From Alteromonas sp. 1_MG-2023 (GTDB taxonomy: Bacteria > Pseudomonadota > Gammaproteobacteria > Enterobacterales > Alteromonadaceae), in assembly GCF_030547075.1 (NCBI RefSeq), contig NZ_JAUOQH010000002.1, forward strand, positions 248,001-312,000: a DNA stretch of 64,000 nt, given 5' to 3'. The translations under genes were made by a program, and so were the position numbers. The notes under the pieces were generated by a model. It did no database searches. It was not told the origin of the DNA and saw nothing but the letters and a program-made list of their open reading frames with translations. Shown here piece after piece: positions 8,875 to 16,324 of the stretch (the stretch's first letter is position 1; each line of letters opens with the position of its first letter).

Positions 8875-9883
8875 CTTTAGACGAACTAATGACTTCTACA
8901 GCAGCATTACTCTTGATTTGTGAAATCTCTTCTTGCACCACATATCGAGGGCGATTTTTAACTTCGGTATAAATTCGACCGATATAGGCACCCATAATAC
9001 CAACCGTTAACAACTGAAAGCCTCCCAATGCTAAAATTGTCACCATTAGCGTCGGGAATCCGGCTACGCTGTTGCCCAGAAATACCGTTTTTACAACAAT
9101 ATAAAGACTATAAATAAAAGCGCTACTGGCAATTATAGCGCCCATCCAGGTAGCAATTTGCAAAGGTTTGGTGCTAAAAGCGGTAATACCGTCAATTGCA
9201 AGTTTAACTAACTTGATAAACGGCCATTTAGATTCGCCACTTACCCGTGCGTCACGGTCAAAAAATAAGGTTTTAGTAGTGAAGCCAGGCCAAGATAATA
9301 TTCCTTTCATATAAATGTTTTTTTCAGGCATTGAGTTGATAACATCAATAACATTTCGACTAATCAATCTAAAGTCACCTACATTTTCAGGAATCGGCGT
9401 GTCAGACAACCAATTTAACAGGCGATAAAAACACTTTGCACTTAATTTTTTAAACCATGACTCACCGTCACGTTTAGCTCTGCACATGTTGACCACCTCA
9501 ATGCCCTGCTGCCATGTTGCTAACATGCCAGGAATGAGTTCTGGTGGATCTTGCAAATCAGCGTCCAATATAATCACCGCATCGCCTGTTACCGATTTAA
9601 GTCCGGCGCACAACGCCGCCTCTTTACCAAAATTACGACTCAGTTTTACTACCTTCTTTTTGTCCGCAATTGCTGGACCAGCATTAATTTTATCAATAGT
9701 GTTATCAGTGCTGCCATCATCAACGAATACCACTTCAGTCTTGCACTGAAGCGCTTTAAAAGTCTGTTGCAAGCGCGACATGAATTCCTCAATCACGCAG
9801 CTTTCATTGTATACCGGCACCAACACAGAGAGTGTTTTACTTCGCAAATTGATTGCATTTTTATAATTCATCATAAATAACAA
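8852..9883 (-). CDS. polyprenyl-phosphate glycosyltransferase, ArnC/GtrB/DPM1-like (GT2)
   Basis: A 343-aa membrane-anchored GT2 enzyme. The catalytic domain (residues ~15-230) shows LSVLVPVYNES, VVFVDDGSTDNT and the metal-binding ILDADLQDPPEL (DxD-like). Two C-terminal transmembrane helices follow, plus the conserved IGRIYTEVKNRPRYVV end of the ArnC/GtrB family. The expected product is undecaprenyl-phosphate-sugar on the cytoplasmic face, flipped by GtrA and used by the ArnT-like enzyme. It is the first gene of that operon. A candidate hexamer box lies 44-71 bp upstream on the minus strand. Confidence 0.9.
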   Translation of the reverse strand: MLFMMNYKNAINLRSKTLSVLVPVYNESCVIEEFMSRLQQTFKALQCKTEVVFVDDGSTDNTIDKINAGPAIADKKKVVKLSRNFGKEAALCAGLKSVTGDAVIILDADLQDPPELIPGMLATWQQGIEVVNMCRAKRDGESWFKKLSAKCFYRLLNWLSDTPIPENVGDFRLISRNVIDVINSMPEKNIYMKGILSWPGFTTKTLFFDRDARVSGESKWPFIKLVKLAIDGITAFSTKPLQIATWMGAIIASSAFIYSLYIVVKTVFLGNSVAGFPTLMVTILALGGFQLLTVGIMGAYIGRIYTEVKNRPRYVVQEEISQIKSNAAVEVISSSKVAVINAK

Positions 9884-9910
9884 GGTTCATGTGGTGTTTC
9901 GATATTGCAC

Positions 9911-9954
9911 ATTTTCTAATACTAAACTGAAGAAACGCTGAAAAAAAAATTAGG
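9911..9954 (-). promoter_or_regulatory. candidate minus-strand hexamer box before the GT2 operon
   Basis: Read on the minus strand, the hexamers CCTAAT (9954-9949), TTTCAG (9943-9938) and CTTCAG (9932-9927) are 11 bp apart. A weak -10-like GAAAAT lies at 9916-9911, again after 10 nt. The matches are poorer than in the plus-strand boxes, so the call is tentative. Confidence 0.45.
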
Positions 9955-9980
9955 TTTAACTTTAATTTTATTCAATTGAA

Positions 9981-10046
9981 CTTCAGATATACCATGGCGA
10001 TACTTAAGACTTTCTTCATTAAAACTTCAGTTTCAAGATCTATAAT
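9981..10046 (+). promoter_or_regulatory. 11-bp-periodic hexamer box and promoter of the pseudo-EptA gene
   Basis: CTTAAG (10003), CTTCAT (10014) and CTTCAG (10025) lie in exact 11-bp register, with a further CTTCAG at 9981 two periods upstream. A perfect -10, TATAAT (10041-10046), begins 10 nt after the last hexamer. The gene starts at 10077. Confidence 0.75.
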
Positions 10047-10076
10047 CGCCCCTCTACACATTCGATTAATTTATTC

Positions 10077-11699
10077 ATGCTAAAAAAAATGCGTCTTGGC
10101 GAACTTTTTACGACTAAAGAGCAAACATTTTCTATATACAAGCTAAATGGCTTACTTGCCCTTTGGCTATTGTTTGCCTACAACCTACCGTTTTTAAATA
10201 AGGTTTGGGATGGTGTGGGTGATAAAAGTGTCGGGGTTATAATATTAATAATAGGAGTAGCAATATACTTGCTGCTGTTAAATTTATTACTCATATTGTG
10301 TGCAAACATTAGACCCGTCTTCAAACCCTTTATTATATTGACGTTTTTTATTTCCACTATTTTGCTTTATATCAATAGTACTGGAAAACAATACAATCCT
10401 TGGGCCTTTGAAATGAGTCAATGGCTAGCGGGCACTGGCCGCTTTTTAACGTTGAATTTTGCTTTACACTTTATTTTTCTATTTTTGTTACCGTCAGTCG
10501 TTTTATCGATAATAAATATTAAATACGACACGATTAAACGTCATATCATAAAAACCTTAGCTGCTATTGGTTTAGTAAGTTTATCATTGTTCTCAATACA
10601 TCAATTAACGCAAGATAAAATCAGGCCATATTATCATTCTATGCGAAGCGCACTGGTCGACGTAATCCCCATGCATTTCGTTGACAGCTCAATTAAGTAT
10701 GTCCAGCATCAATACTTTGAGCCTGTGCATAGCTTTGCGATCCTCGATAACGCCCCATACCTCATTGATAAAAATGTACACACGACCGTCGTACTAATTG
10801 TTGGTCAATCTATTCGCGCTGACGCGTTTACAAAAGATAATTTACTTTCGTTTGAGCAACATGCTGGACAAGAGAGTCCGTTGTCTGCATGCGACACCTA
10901 TGCCGAATCATCCATGCAATGTATGTTCTCATTTCTGTCGCTGGCTGAATTTAGCGATAAACAAGCCAGTCATCAACAAAATGTATTAGATATTTTGGCG
11001 CTGTCTGGGGTAAATATCTTTTGGCTTTCACATCATGAATCCTGTGGCGACCTCTGTAAAAGAGCAAACGTTTCTGAACGTCGCTTAAAATGCAAAAATA
11101 AACAGTGTTACGATCATGACTTGATCAATACCTTACTCGTTGATGTTTTGCATAACGCAATTAACCCCAAAGCACCTAATTTAGTTATTATTCAAACCCA
11201 AAATATCGGCTCCCCCTTATATTCACGGTTTTACCCAAATGAATTTTCGACCCGCGTCCCTGAATGCAAAACCCTGCTTGTGGCTAATTGTAATAACGGT
11301 GAGTTAATCAATAGTTACCGAAACGCCGTTGATTATATGAAATTTGTACTGGCACAAGCCATTTCTCGAATTGAACAATTTCACGTTAGCTTTCCCATCA
11401 CCAATACCTCACTAATGTTCACTGCTAAATATGGTGAATCGCTTGGTGAAAAGGGGCTTTATTTTCATGGTTCACCTAAAGCAGTGGCACCATCAGAGCA
11501 ATTGCTTGTGCCACTACTCATTGTTGACAATAACTTACCAAGCGACTGTTTATCGATGCTTAACGGGAAACTTAGCCATGATTTTGTTTCTCATACCTTA
11601 TTGGGATATTTTCATACACGTTCAAAGACCTATTCACCGGAGTTTGATATAGGCTATTTGTGCAAATCACAGGCGATTGAAAAAGCCATGCTGTATTAG
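10077..11699 (+). CDS. EptA/MCR-like protein lacking catalytic residues (probable pseudoenzyme)
   Basis: A 540-aa protein with five N-terminal helices and a periplasmic phosphoethanolamine-transferase fold. It aligns along its length with the intact EptA at 17945-19609: AYNLPFLNKVW near the start, ASHQQNVLDIL, paired cysteines, YGESLGEKGLYFHG. The catalytic set is gone. The metal-ligand Glu of GETARA is Gln244 (VGQSIRA), the nucleophile Thr of CGTATA is Ala276 (CDTYAES), the DH of SDHGES is Lys451-Tyr452, and the SHGP histidine is Ile377. The frame is open and the fold cysteines are kept, so it is probably a selected non-catalytic protein rather than a decaying gene. It has the best promoter box of the regulon and is followed 26 bp later by a DUF3108 gene. 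Confidence 0.85.
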   Translation: MLKKMRLGELFTTKEQTFSIYKLNGLLALWLLFAYNLPFLNKVWDGVGDKSVGVIILIIGVAIYLLLLNLLLILCANIRPVFKPFIILTFFISTILLYINSTGKQYNPWAFEMSQWLAGTGRFLTLNFALHFIFLFLLPSVVLSIINIKYDTIKRHIIKTLAAIGLVSLSLFSIHQLTQDKIRPYYHSMRSALVDVIPMHFVDSSIKYVQHQYFEPVHSFAILDNAPYLIDKNVHTTVVLIVGQSIRADAFTKDNLLSFEQHAGQESPLSACDTYAESSMQCMFSFLSLAEFSDKQASHQQNVLDILALSGVNIFWLSHHESCGDLCKRANVSERRLKCKNKQCYDHDLINTLLVDVLHNAINPKAPNLVIIQTQNIGSPLYSRFYPNEFSTRVPECKTLLVANCNNGELINSYRNAVDYMKFVLAQAISRIEQFHVSFPITNTSLMFTAKYGESLGEKGLYFHGSPKAVAPSEQLLVPLLIVDNNLPSDCLSMLNGKLSHDFVSHTLLGYFHTRSKTYSPEFDIGYLCKSQAIEKAMLY

Positions 11700-11725
11700 T
11701 TCATTTTAATAATTGAGTACCTTAT

Positions 11726-12520
11726 ATGAAGAAAACCTTAGCCCATCGCAAACTGGTACTTTCGTGTTTCGTTTTGTTGTTAATTTTGAATAACAGAGCT
11801 TTAGCAAATTACGGTCAATCGAAGCAAACTCCCCCTGCGCCTAAGTCTATTCTTAACATGCAAACCTTATCGGCTTGCAGAATACGTCATTACAATGTTG
11901 AATATGTGGTGAAAGATGGGGAAAGAATAGTAGGAGATGCAAAGCGAGTATTGAGTTCTATTGATGGTGTGACAAAATTATATTCACGCGTTGATGCTTC
12001 AATTGCTTTTCTCAAGTTTTCACAAACTGAAGAAAGTATCCTAACCAACTATCAATCCAAAGGCTTAGTTCCAGAGCAATATACACAGGTAAAGAAAAAA
12101 CCGTTCAAGAAGGCAAAGACGACGAGCTTTTCAATTTTGCAAACAAACACCGTTGACGATGAACTTTCAGTATCGGTTTTCGACCCATTGACTGTCTATG
12201 ATCATTTGAGAGAGTTAGTTTGCTTGGGCCTTCGAGACGATGTTGAGCTAACAGTTCAGGACGGTAAAAACACAGAACAATTCCCATTTTCATTCAAAGG
12301 CCAGGAAACACTCCTACTACCAATAGGTAATGTAGAGGTTTTACTGATGGTGCGTACTCGAAAAACAAATTCGAGAGAAACGTCAATATGGTTTGATGTG
12401 AACAGGCAGTTTTTACCGGTGAAAATAGAGCAAGCAAAAGATGGCGACAAGCAAGCCACGTTAGTCGCATCTAGCGTAAAAGTGGATAAATATGTAATCT
12501 ACGGAATAGAAGAAAAGTAA
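11726..12520 (+). CDS. DUF3108-like periplasmic protein
   Basis: A 264-aa secreted protein with a signal peptide (cleavage near NNRALA). The body resembles DUF3108: a beta-rich start (RIRHYNVEYVVKDGERIVGDAKRVL), an FDPLTVYDHLRELVCLGL segment and a C-terminal ETSIWFDVNRQFLPVKIEQ. Family members are periplasmic and of unknown function, often near envelope genes. It lies 26 bp after the pseudo-EptA gene and shares its promoter, so the two products may act together. No enzyme motif was recognised. Confidence 0.65.
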   Translation: MKKTLAHRKLVLSCFVLLLILNNRALANYGQSKQTPPAPKSILNMQTLSACRIRHYNVEYVVKDGERIVGDAKRVLSSIDGVTKLYSRVDASIAFLKFSQTEESILTNYQSKGLVPEQYTQVKKKPFKKAKTTSFSILQTNTVDDELSVSVFDPLTVYDHLRELVCLGLRDDVELTVQDGKNTEQFPFSFKGQETLLLPIGNVEVLLMVRTRKTNSRETSIWFDVNRQFLPVKIEQAKDGDKQATLVASSVKVDKYVIYGIEEK

Positions 12521-12626
12521 ATTAATGTAAACAAAATAGTTTGAGGGACTGCCCTTTTACGTCGTATTGCCTGAGCCATTATGATGTAAACTTATGATCA
12601 GGGTCAGAACGTCCAACTTGGAAAAT

Positions 12627-12670
12627 ATTCAGTATATCTTAAGTAATTCTTAAGTTAATTCATTCATACT
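12627..12670 (+). promoter_or_regulatory. 11-bp-periodic hexamer box and promoter of the response-regulator gene
   Basis: ATTCAG (12627), CTTAAG (12638) and CTTAAG (12649) are 11 bp apart, with a -10-like CATACT (12665-12670) 10 nt after the last. The last two hexamers are a perfect CTTAA-N6-CTTAA, the form known for PmrA/QseB regulators. Being upstream of the regulator's own gene, this suggests autoregulation. Confidence 0.78.
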
Positions 12671-12698
12671 AATGAAAAGCTAACGGCATCAGGCAATT

Positions 12699-13370
12699 AT
12701 GAAAATTTTACTTGTTGAAGACTCGTCATCCCTGAGAAGAAGTATTTCTATTGGTTTGCAAAACCTTGGATTCACGGTGGACGATACTGGGGATGGTTCA
12801 GAAGGCCTCAGCATGGCGCTTACAGGCGATTATGATGTTATTGTACTAGACATTATGCTGCCAAGCATAGACGGGCTTACAGTGTTAAAAACCCTAAGAA
12901 GCAGTCACAAAGATACTCGAGTGCTGCTATTGTCGGCTAAAAGCCAACCTGAAGATAAAGTGAAAGGCTTGCTGACAGGCGCGGATGATTATCTTACCAA
13001 GCCCTTTTCCTTTGACGAATTGCATGCACGCTTATTGTCATTATTGCGCAGAGGTACATTGCGTAAAGATATTGATAACGTAGAACTGGCCGGACTAATA
13101 TTAGATATGCAGCTTAAAACATTGCGATTCGGTAACAAATTTATCGACCTAACACCCAATGAATACAAAATAGTAGAATGCTTATTTACTAACCAAAACA
13201 TAATCGTCACGCCTGAAAAGTTGAGTGAACACTTAGCTGGGCAATATGATGCCGTTTCAAAGAACTCTATTGAAGCGCATTTGTCGTCGGCTAGAAAAAA
13301 AGCGAAATTGGCAGGCGTAGAACTACCAATCCAAACGAAGCGTGGTTTTGGTTATATGATAACTCAATGA
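12699..13370 (+). CDS. OmpR-family response regulator, PmrA/QseB-like
   Basis: 223 aa with a receiver domain (phospho-acceptor Asp51 in VIVLDIMLPSIDG, Lys in LTKPFSFDEL) and a C-terminal OmpR-type winged helix (LTPNEYKIVECLF...IEAHLSSARKKAKLAG...IQTKRGFGYMI). It shares an ATGA overlap with the kinase gene, a classic coupled pair. It is the obvious candidate to bind the CTTAAG-type tandem hexamers found before its own gene and at least five other units within 8 kb on either side. PmrA versus QseB orthology cannot be settled without a tree. Confidence 0.92.
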   Translation: MKILLVEDSSSLRRSISIGLQNLGFTVDDTGDGSEGLSMALTGDYDVIVLDIMLPSIDGLTVLKTLRSSHKDTRVLLLSAKSQPEDKVKGLLTGADDYLTKPFSFDELHARLLSLLRRGTLRKDIDNVELAGLILDMQLKTLRFGNKFIDLTPNEYKIVECLFTNQNIIVTPEKLSEHLAGQYDAVSKNSIEAHLSSARKKAKLAGVELPIQTKRGFGYMITQ

Positions 13371-14785
13371 CAACATCAATTTATAAGAAACTCGTTCGCT
13401 TCCTGTCATTCACTATCACGGCTGTGATGATTGTCATATTATTGATAACAGATGTTGCGATAGATACTTGGGTGCATGGTGAGTTTGAAAGAGCGATGTA
13501 CAATAAGGCGAGTCTACTGACGACGTTAGTTGACGAAGATGCCGATGGAGTAGAATTTGATTTTGCGGGTGAATTTATGCCTGAATTTGAGGGAAAAGGA
13601 AAAGCCGACCCCGAATACTATCAACTGTGGCGCGATGGAGAGGTATTTGAACGTTCTGACACCATGGATTTGTTTTCAACAACAACCTTCGAACATCAAA
13701 AGCTTAAAGTCGGTACGAAACTAATCAAGGAAATTACCCTCCCAGATGGGCGCAGTGGACAAATTCTCTATTATAGCTTTTTCCCTCAAGTTGATTCTGA
13801 TGACAGAGCTGATTTTCAAAAGCTTACTGAGCGCACAGGAAACAAACAAAAGCCCATGTTACTGGCTTATGCCTTATCACTTGAGAAACTCAACTTTTTA
13901 ACGTGGTTAATTGATATAAGCTTTATAGTCGCTGCCATCGCGGTTATTTTCATTGTTCGTTTTGTGGTTAAACGAGCAGTTTCCTCTGGATTAATGCCCT
14001 TGGAAGAATTTTCGGAGAGCTTGGTGCATATCAGTCTGGCCGACAAAACAGCGGAAGTAAAACTTAAGAACAAGGTGGTCGAGCTTTTGCCAATACAAGA
14101 AAGCATTAATCAATTTATTTCTGATAACCGAAAGCTTTATCTCAAAGAGCAGAGAATGACATCGGATATGGCTCACGAGCTTAAAACGCCAGTTGCAGAG
14201 CTAATTAGTTTAGCTGAGGTAACGCTCAAATTTCCAAACGACCCAACACTGAGTAAGACGTTCACATCTGATGTGTTAGCTATTAGCAAACGACTTGAAA
14301 ATGTAGTATCAAATATAATGCTTTTTCATCGCTACACTAACGAGACTTTCGAAAAGAATGATGTGTTCGACCTTTCACAAGTCACCATGCGCCTCAGCGA
14401 AAGACTGCCGCGGATTGAGTTGAAAAGCCAAGCCGATATGTTAATTACTAGCAATCTGTTTGCATTTGAAACTATCGTATCCAATTTATTAAAAAACGCC
14501 GTGACATATAGCCCTAAAAACTCACCCATCAAGGTTAATATATCAGCTTTAGCTGATAATACTGTTCAACTATCAATTAGCAACGTTTGTATCTCCTCTT
14601 TATGCAATGAGGATCTTAATCTCATGTTTGACCCCCTTTGGCAAAAAGATAGTTCGCGAACCAGTACCGAAAATTTTGGCTTAGGACTGTCAATTGTCAA
14701 ATCTTTTACCAAAGCACTTGGCGGAGAAATAAGAACGGAAGTTGCAGATGGTATTATCTATTTTCACCTGTCACTACCGAAATAG
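13367..14785 (+). CDS. sensor histidine kinase partner of the PmrA/QseB-like regulator
   Basis: A 472-aa membrane kinase with two transmembrane helices (residues ~10-35 and ~165-190). They flank a periplasmic domain of about 130 residues rich in acidic side chains (VDEDADGVEFDF and nearby), suited to sensing cations or cationic peptides. The cytoplasmic part has the H box with His270 (DMAHELKTPVAE), the N box (NLLKNAVTYSP) and one clear glycine box (FGLGLSIV). It starts inside the stop codon of the regulator gene. The stimulus is inferred. Confidence 0.9.
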   Translation: MTTSIYKKLVRFLSFTITAVMIVILLITDVAIDTWVHGEFERAMYNKASLLTTLVDEDADGVEFDFAGEFMPEFEGKGKADPEYYQLWRDGEVFERSDTMDLFSTTTFEHQKLKVGTKLIKEITLPDGRSGQILYYSFFPQVDSDDRADFQKLTERTGNKQKPMLLAYALSLEKLNFLTWLIDISFIVAAIAVIFIVRFVVKRAVSSGLMPLEEFSESLVHISLADKTAEVKLKNKVVELLPIQESINQFISDNRKLYLKEQRMTSDMAHELKTPVAELISLAEVTLKFPNDPTLSKTFTSDVLAISKRLENVVSNIMLFHRYTNETFEKNDVFDLSQVTMRLSERLPRIELKSQADMLITSNLFAFETIVSNLLKNAVTYSPKNSPIKVNISALADNTVQLSISNVCISSLCNEDLNLMFDPLWQKDSSRTSTENFGLGLSIVKSFTKALGGEIRTEVADGIIYFHLSLPK

Positions 14786-14912
14786 CGTCCACTAATTTTA
14801 GATAAATTTTAAGCAGCAGCATTTGTCTAGGGAGCGCTAGTCTAACTAAACATTACTGCAATACTGCAGGTTGTAAGTTTTTGAAAATGTAAGGCTTGAC
14901 GGTAAAACGTGT

Positions 14913-15296
14913 ATGAATATCAATTCACTGAAAGAACAGATACGAAAGTTAAAGCTTCATACTCTGACGGTATATTTTGCTGCACGTGATCCAGATATGC
15001 CCATATTAGTGCGATTATTGGCCATTTCAGTGACGGCGTATGCATTTAGTCCTATTGACCTAATACCGGACTTTATTCCAGTCATCGGATATCTTGATGA
15101 CTTAGTTATTATTCCTCTTGGACTGGCGCTTGTTATCCGTTTTACCCCGCCGAAAGTAATGGAGTCTGCTCGACTAAAAGCCAGTCAGGCTGCGGATAGA
15201 CCCGTCAATTATTTAGCCGCATCAATTTTTATCATTATATGGCTTTTTTTCTTGTGGATTTTCACGAGATGGCTTTTTGATTTATATAACGCTTAA
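14913..15296 (+). CDS. DUF1232 (YkvA-like) small membrane protein
   Basis: 127 aa with the DUF1232 core PDMPILVRLLAISVTAYAFSPIDLIPDFIPVIGYLDDLVIIPLGL, quoted here only as the span of residues ~28-72; its SPIDLIPDFIP signature is diagnostic. A C-terminal helix pair follows. The function of the family is unknown. It follows the two-component pair by 127 bp and has no clear copy of the 11-bp hexamer box, so it may be co-transcribed with the kinase or separately driven. Confidence 0.85.
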   Translation: MNINSLKEQIRKLKLHTLTVYFAARDPDMPILVRLLAISVTAYAFSPIDLIPDFIPVIGYLDDLVIIPLGLALVIRFTPPKVMESARLKASQAADRPVNYLAASIFIIIWLFFLWIFTRWLFDLYNA

Positions 15297-15330
15297 CTCA
15301 AATATGCTTTATTAATACAAAAGTTACCAC

Positions 15331-15385
15331 ATTCAGCACTCATTAAGTCTCTCTCCAGCATTTCTTAAGACAATGTTTTTATACT
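15331..15385 (+). promoter_or_regulatory. 11-bp-periodic hexamer box and promoter of the COG4705 gene
   Basis: Four hexamers, ATTCAG (15331), ATTAAG (15342), CTCCAG (15353) and CTTAAG (15364), lie 11 bp apart. A strong -10, TATACT (15380-15385), begins 10 nt after the last hexamer. The gene begins at 15453. Confidence 0.75.
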
Positions 15386-15452
15386 TACAGATAAAATAAA
15401 GGCGACTCAAGCCTTCGATTCAAATTAGCCTACCTAGGTTGGAGAGCAAGAA

Positions 15453-16205
15453 ATGCAGTCAAAGCTATATAATACAGTTCCTCAAATTATTGCGTTGTAT
15501 TGGATCATCAAAATAGCGGCGACAACGTTAGGTGAAACCGGTGCAGATCTTTTCTCGATGACGCTGAATATCGGCTACGACTTGACCATCATTCTTTTTC
15601 TTTCAATTTTTGCGGTAGCATTAATATGTAAATTGAAACAAGCACGATATACACCTGGTCTATATTGGCTGACGTTCACATCAAGCGCTATCGCAGGTAC
15701 TGCCATATCTGATTTTATTGATCGCACACTAGGATTCGGGTATCTATTTGGCTCATTACTGTTAATAGGTTTGCTGCTACTAATATTAGTGTTTTGGTAT
15801 TGGAAGGAAAAATCCTTATCGGTCGAAGTGATCACCAAGCCTTCTGTGGAATTATATTATTGGCTCGCATTTTTGGTTGCTAATACATTAGGAACCGCGC
15901 TAGGTGACTATGTTGCCGACGACTTACAACTCGGATTTGCAGTCAGTGCAACACTAATTGCCAGTTTACTTATCATGTGTGTGCTTATGCATTATTTCAC
16001 TCGAGTATCAGGCTTACTGATATTTTGGATTGCATTTGTACTTACGCGACCATTTGGCGCAACATTTGGTGACTTTTTAACTAAAACACATCAGCAAGGC
16101 GGCATTGACATCGGGACTATTGGGGCATCAATTTTCTTTTTCGTCGTGTTAGCGTTGGCCTTAATTTTTGAATATCGGCGTTATTACAAACAAGGTATTG
16201 AATAG
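15453..16205 (+). CDS. COG4705-type polytopic membrane protein
   Basis: 250 aa with eight predicted helices and an internal repeat of the family motif: ALYWIIKIAATTLGETGADLF, then TFTSSAIAGTAISDFIDRTLG, FLVANTLGTALGDYVADDL and LTRPFGATFGDFLTK. Each repeat pairs a helix with a conserved Gly-x-x-x-Asp, which suggests a pore or binding site lined by acidic residues. The family has no established biochemical function; an old label links it to amylopullulanase regulation. The four-hexamer box places it in the envelope regulon. Confidence 0.8.
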   Translation: MQSKLYNTVPQIIALYWIIKIAATTLGETGADLFSMTLNIGYDLTIILFLSIFAVALICKLKQARYTPGLYWLTFTSSAIAGTAISDFIDRTLGFGYLFGSLLLIGLLLLILVFWYWKEKSLSVEVITKPSVELYYWLAFLVANTLGTALGDYVADDLQLGFAVSATLIASLLIMCVLMHYFTRVSGLLIFWIAFVLTRPFGATFGDFLTKTHQQGGIDIGTIGASIFFFVVLALALIFEYRRYYKQGIE

Positions 16206-16245
16206 TGCCAAACAACGCCCGTCTTTTGGCAAATCTATAGCCAAT

Positions 16246-16300
16246 ATTAAGTGAACAATCAGTACACAATAAGCTGGTCTTAAGTTTCATTTACTACCAT
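16246..16300 (+). promoter_or_regulatory. 11-bp-periodic hexamer box and promoter of the barrel-eptA-dgkA operon
   Basis: ATTAAG (16246), AATCAG (16257), AATAAG (16268) and CTTAAG (16279) are in 11-bp register, with a -10-like TACCAT (16295-16300) 10 nt downstream. It should drive 16325-19994. Confidence 0.7.
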
Positions 16301-16324
16301 ACATGCACTTAATAAGGTATGTGC

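Noticed and set aside
14786-14912. A TTTAAG and a TTTTAG before the DUF1232 gene as another regulon box
   Set aside because: Only one hexamer fits, the 11-bp partners fail, and no -10 lies at the fixed 10-nt offset.
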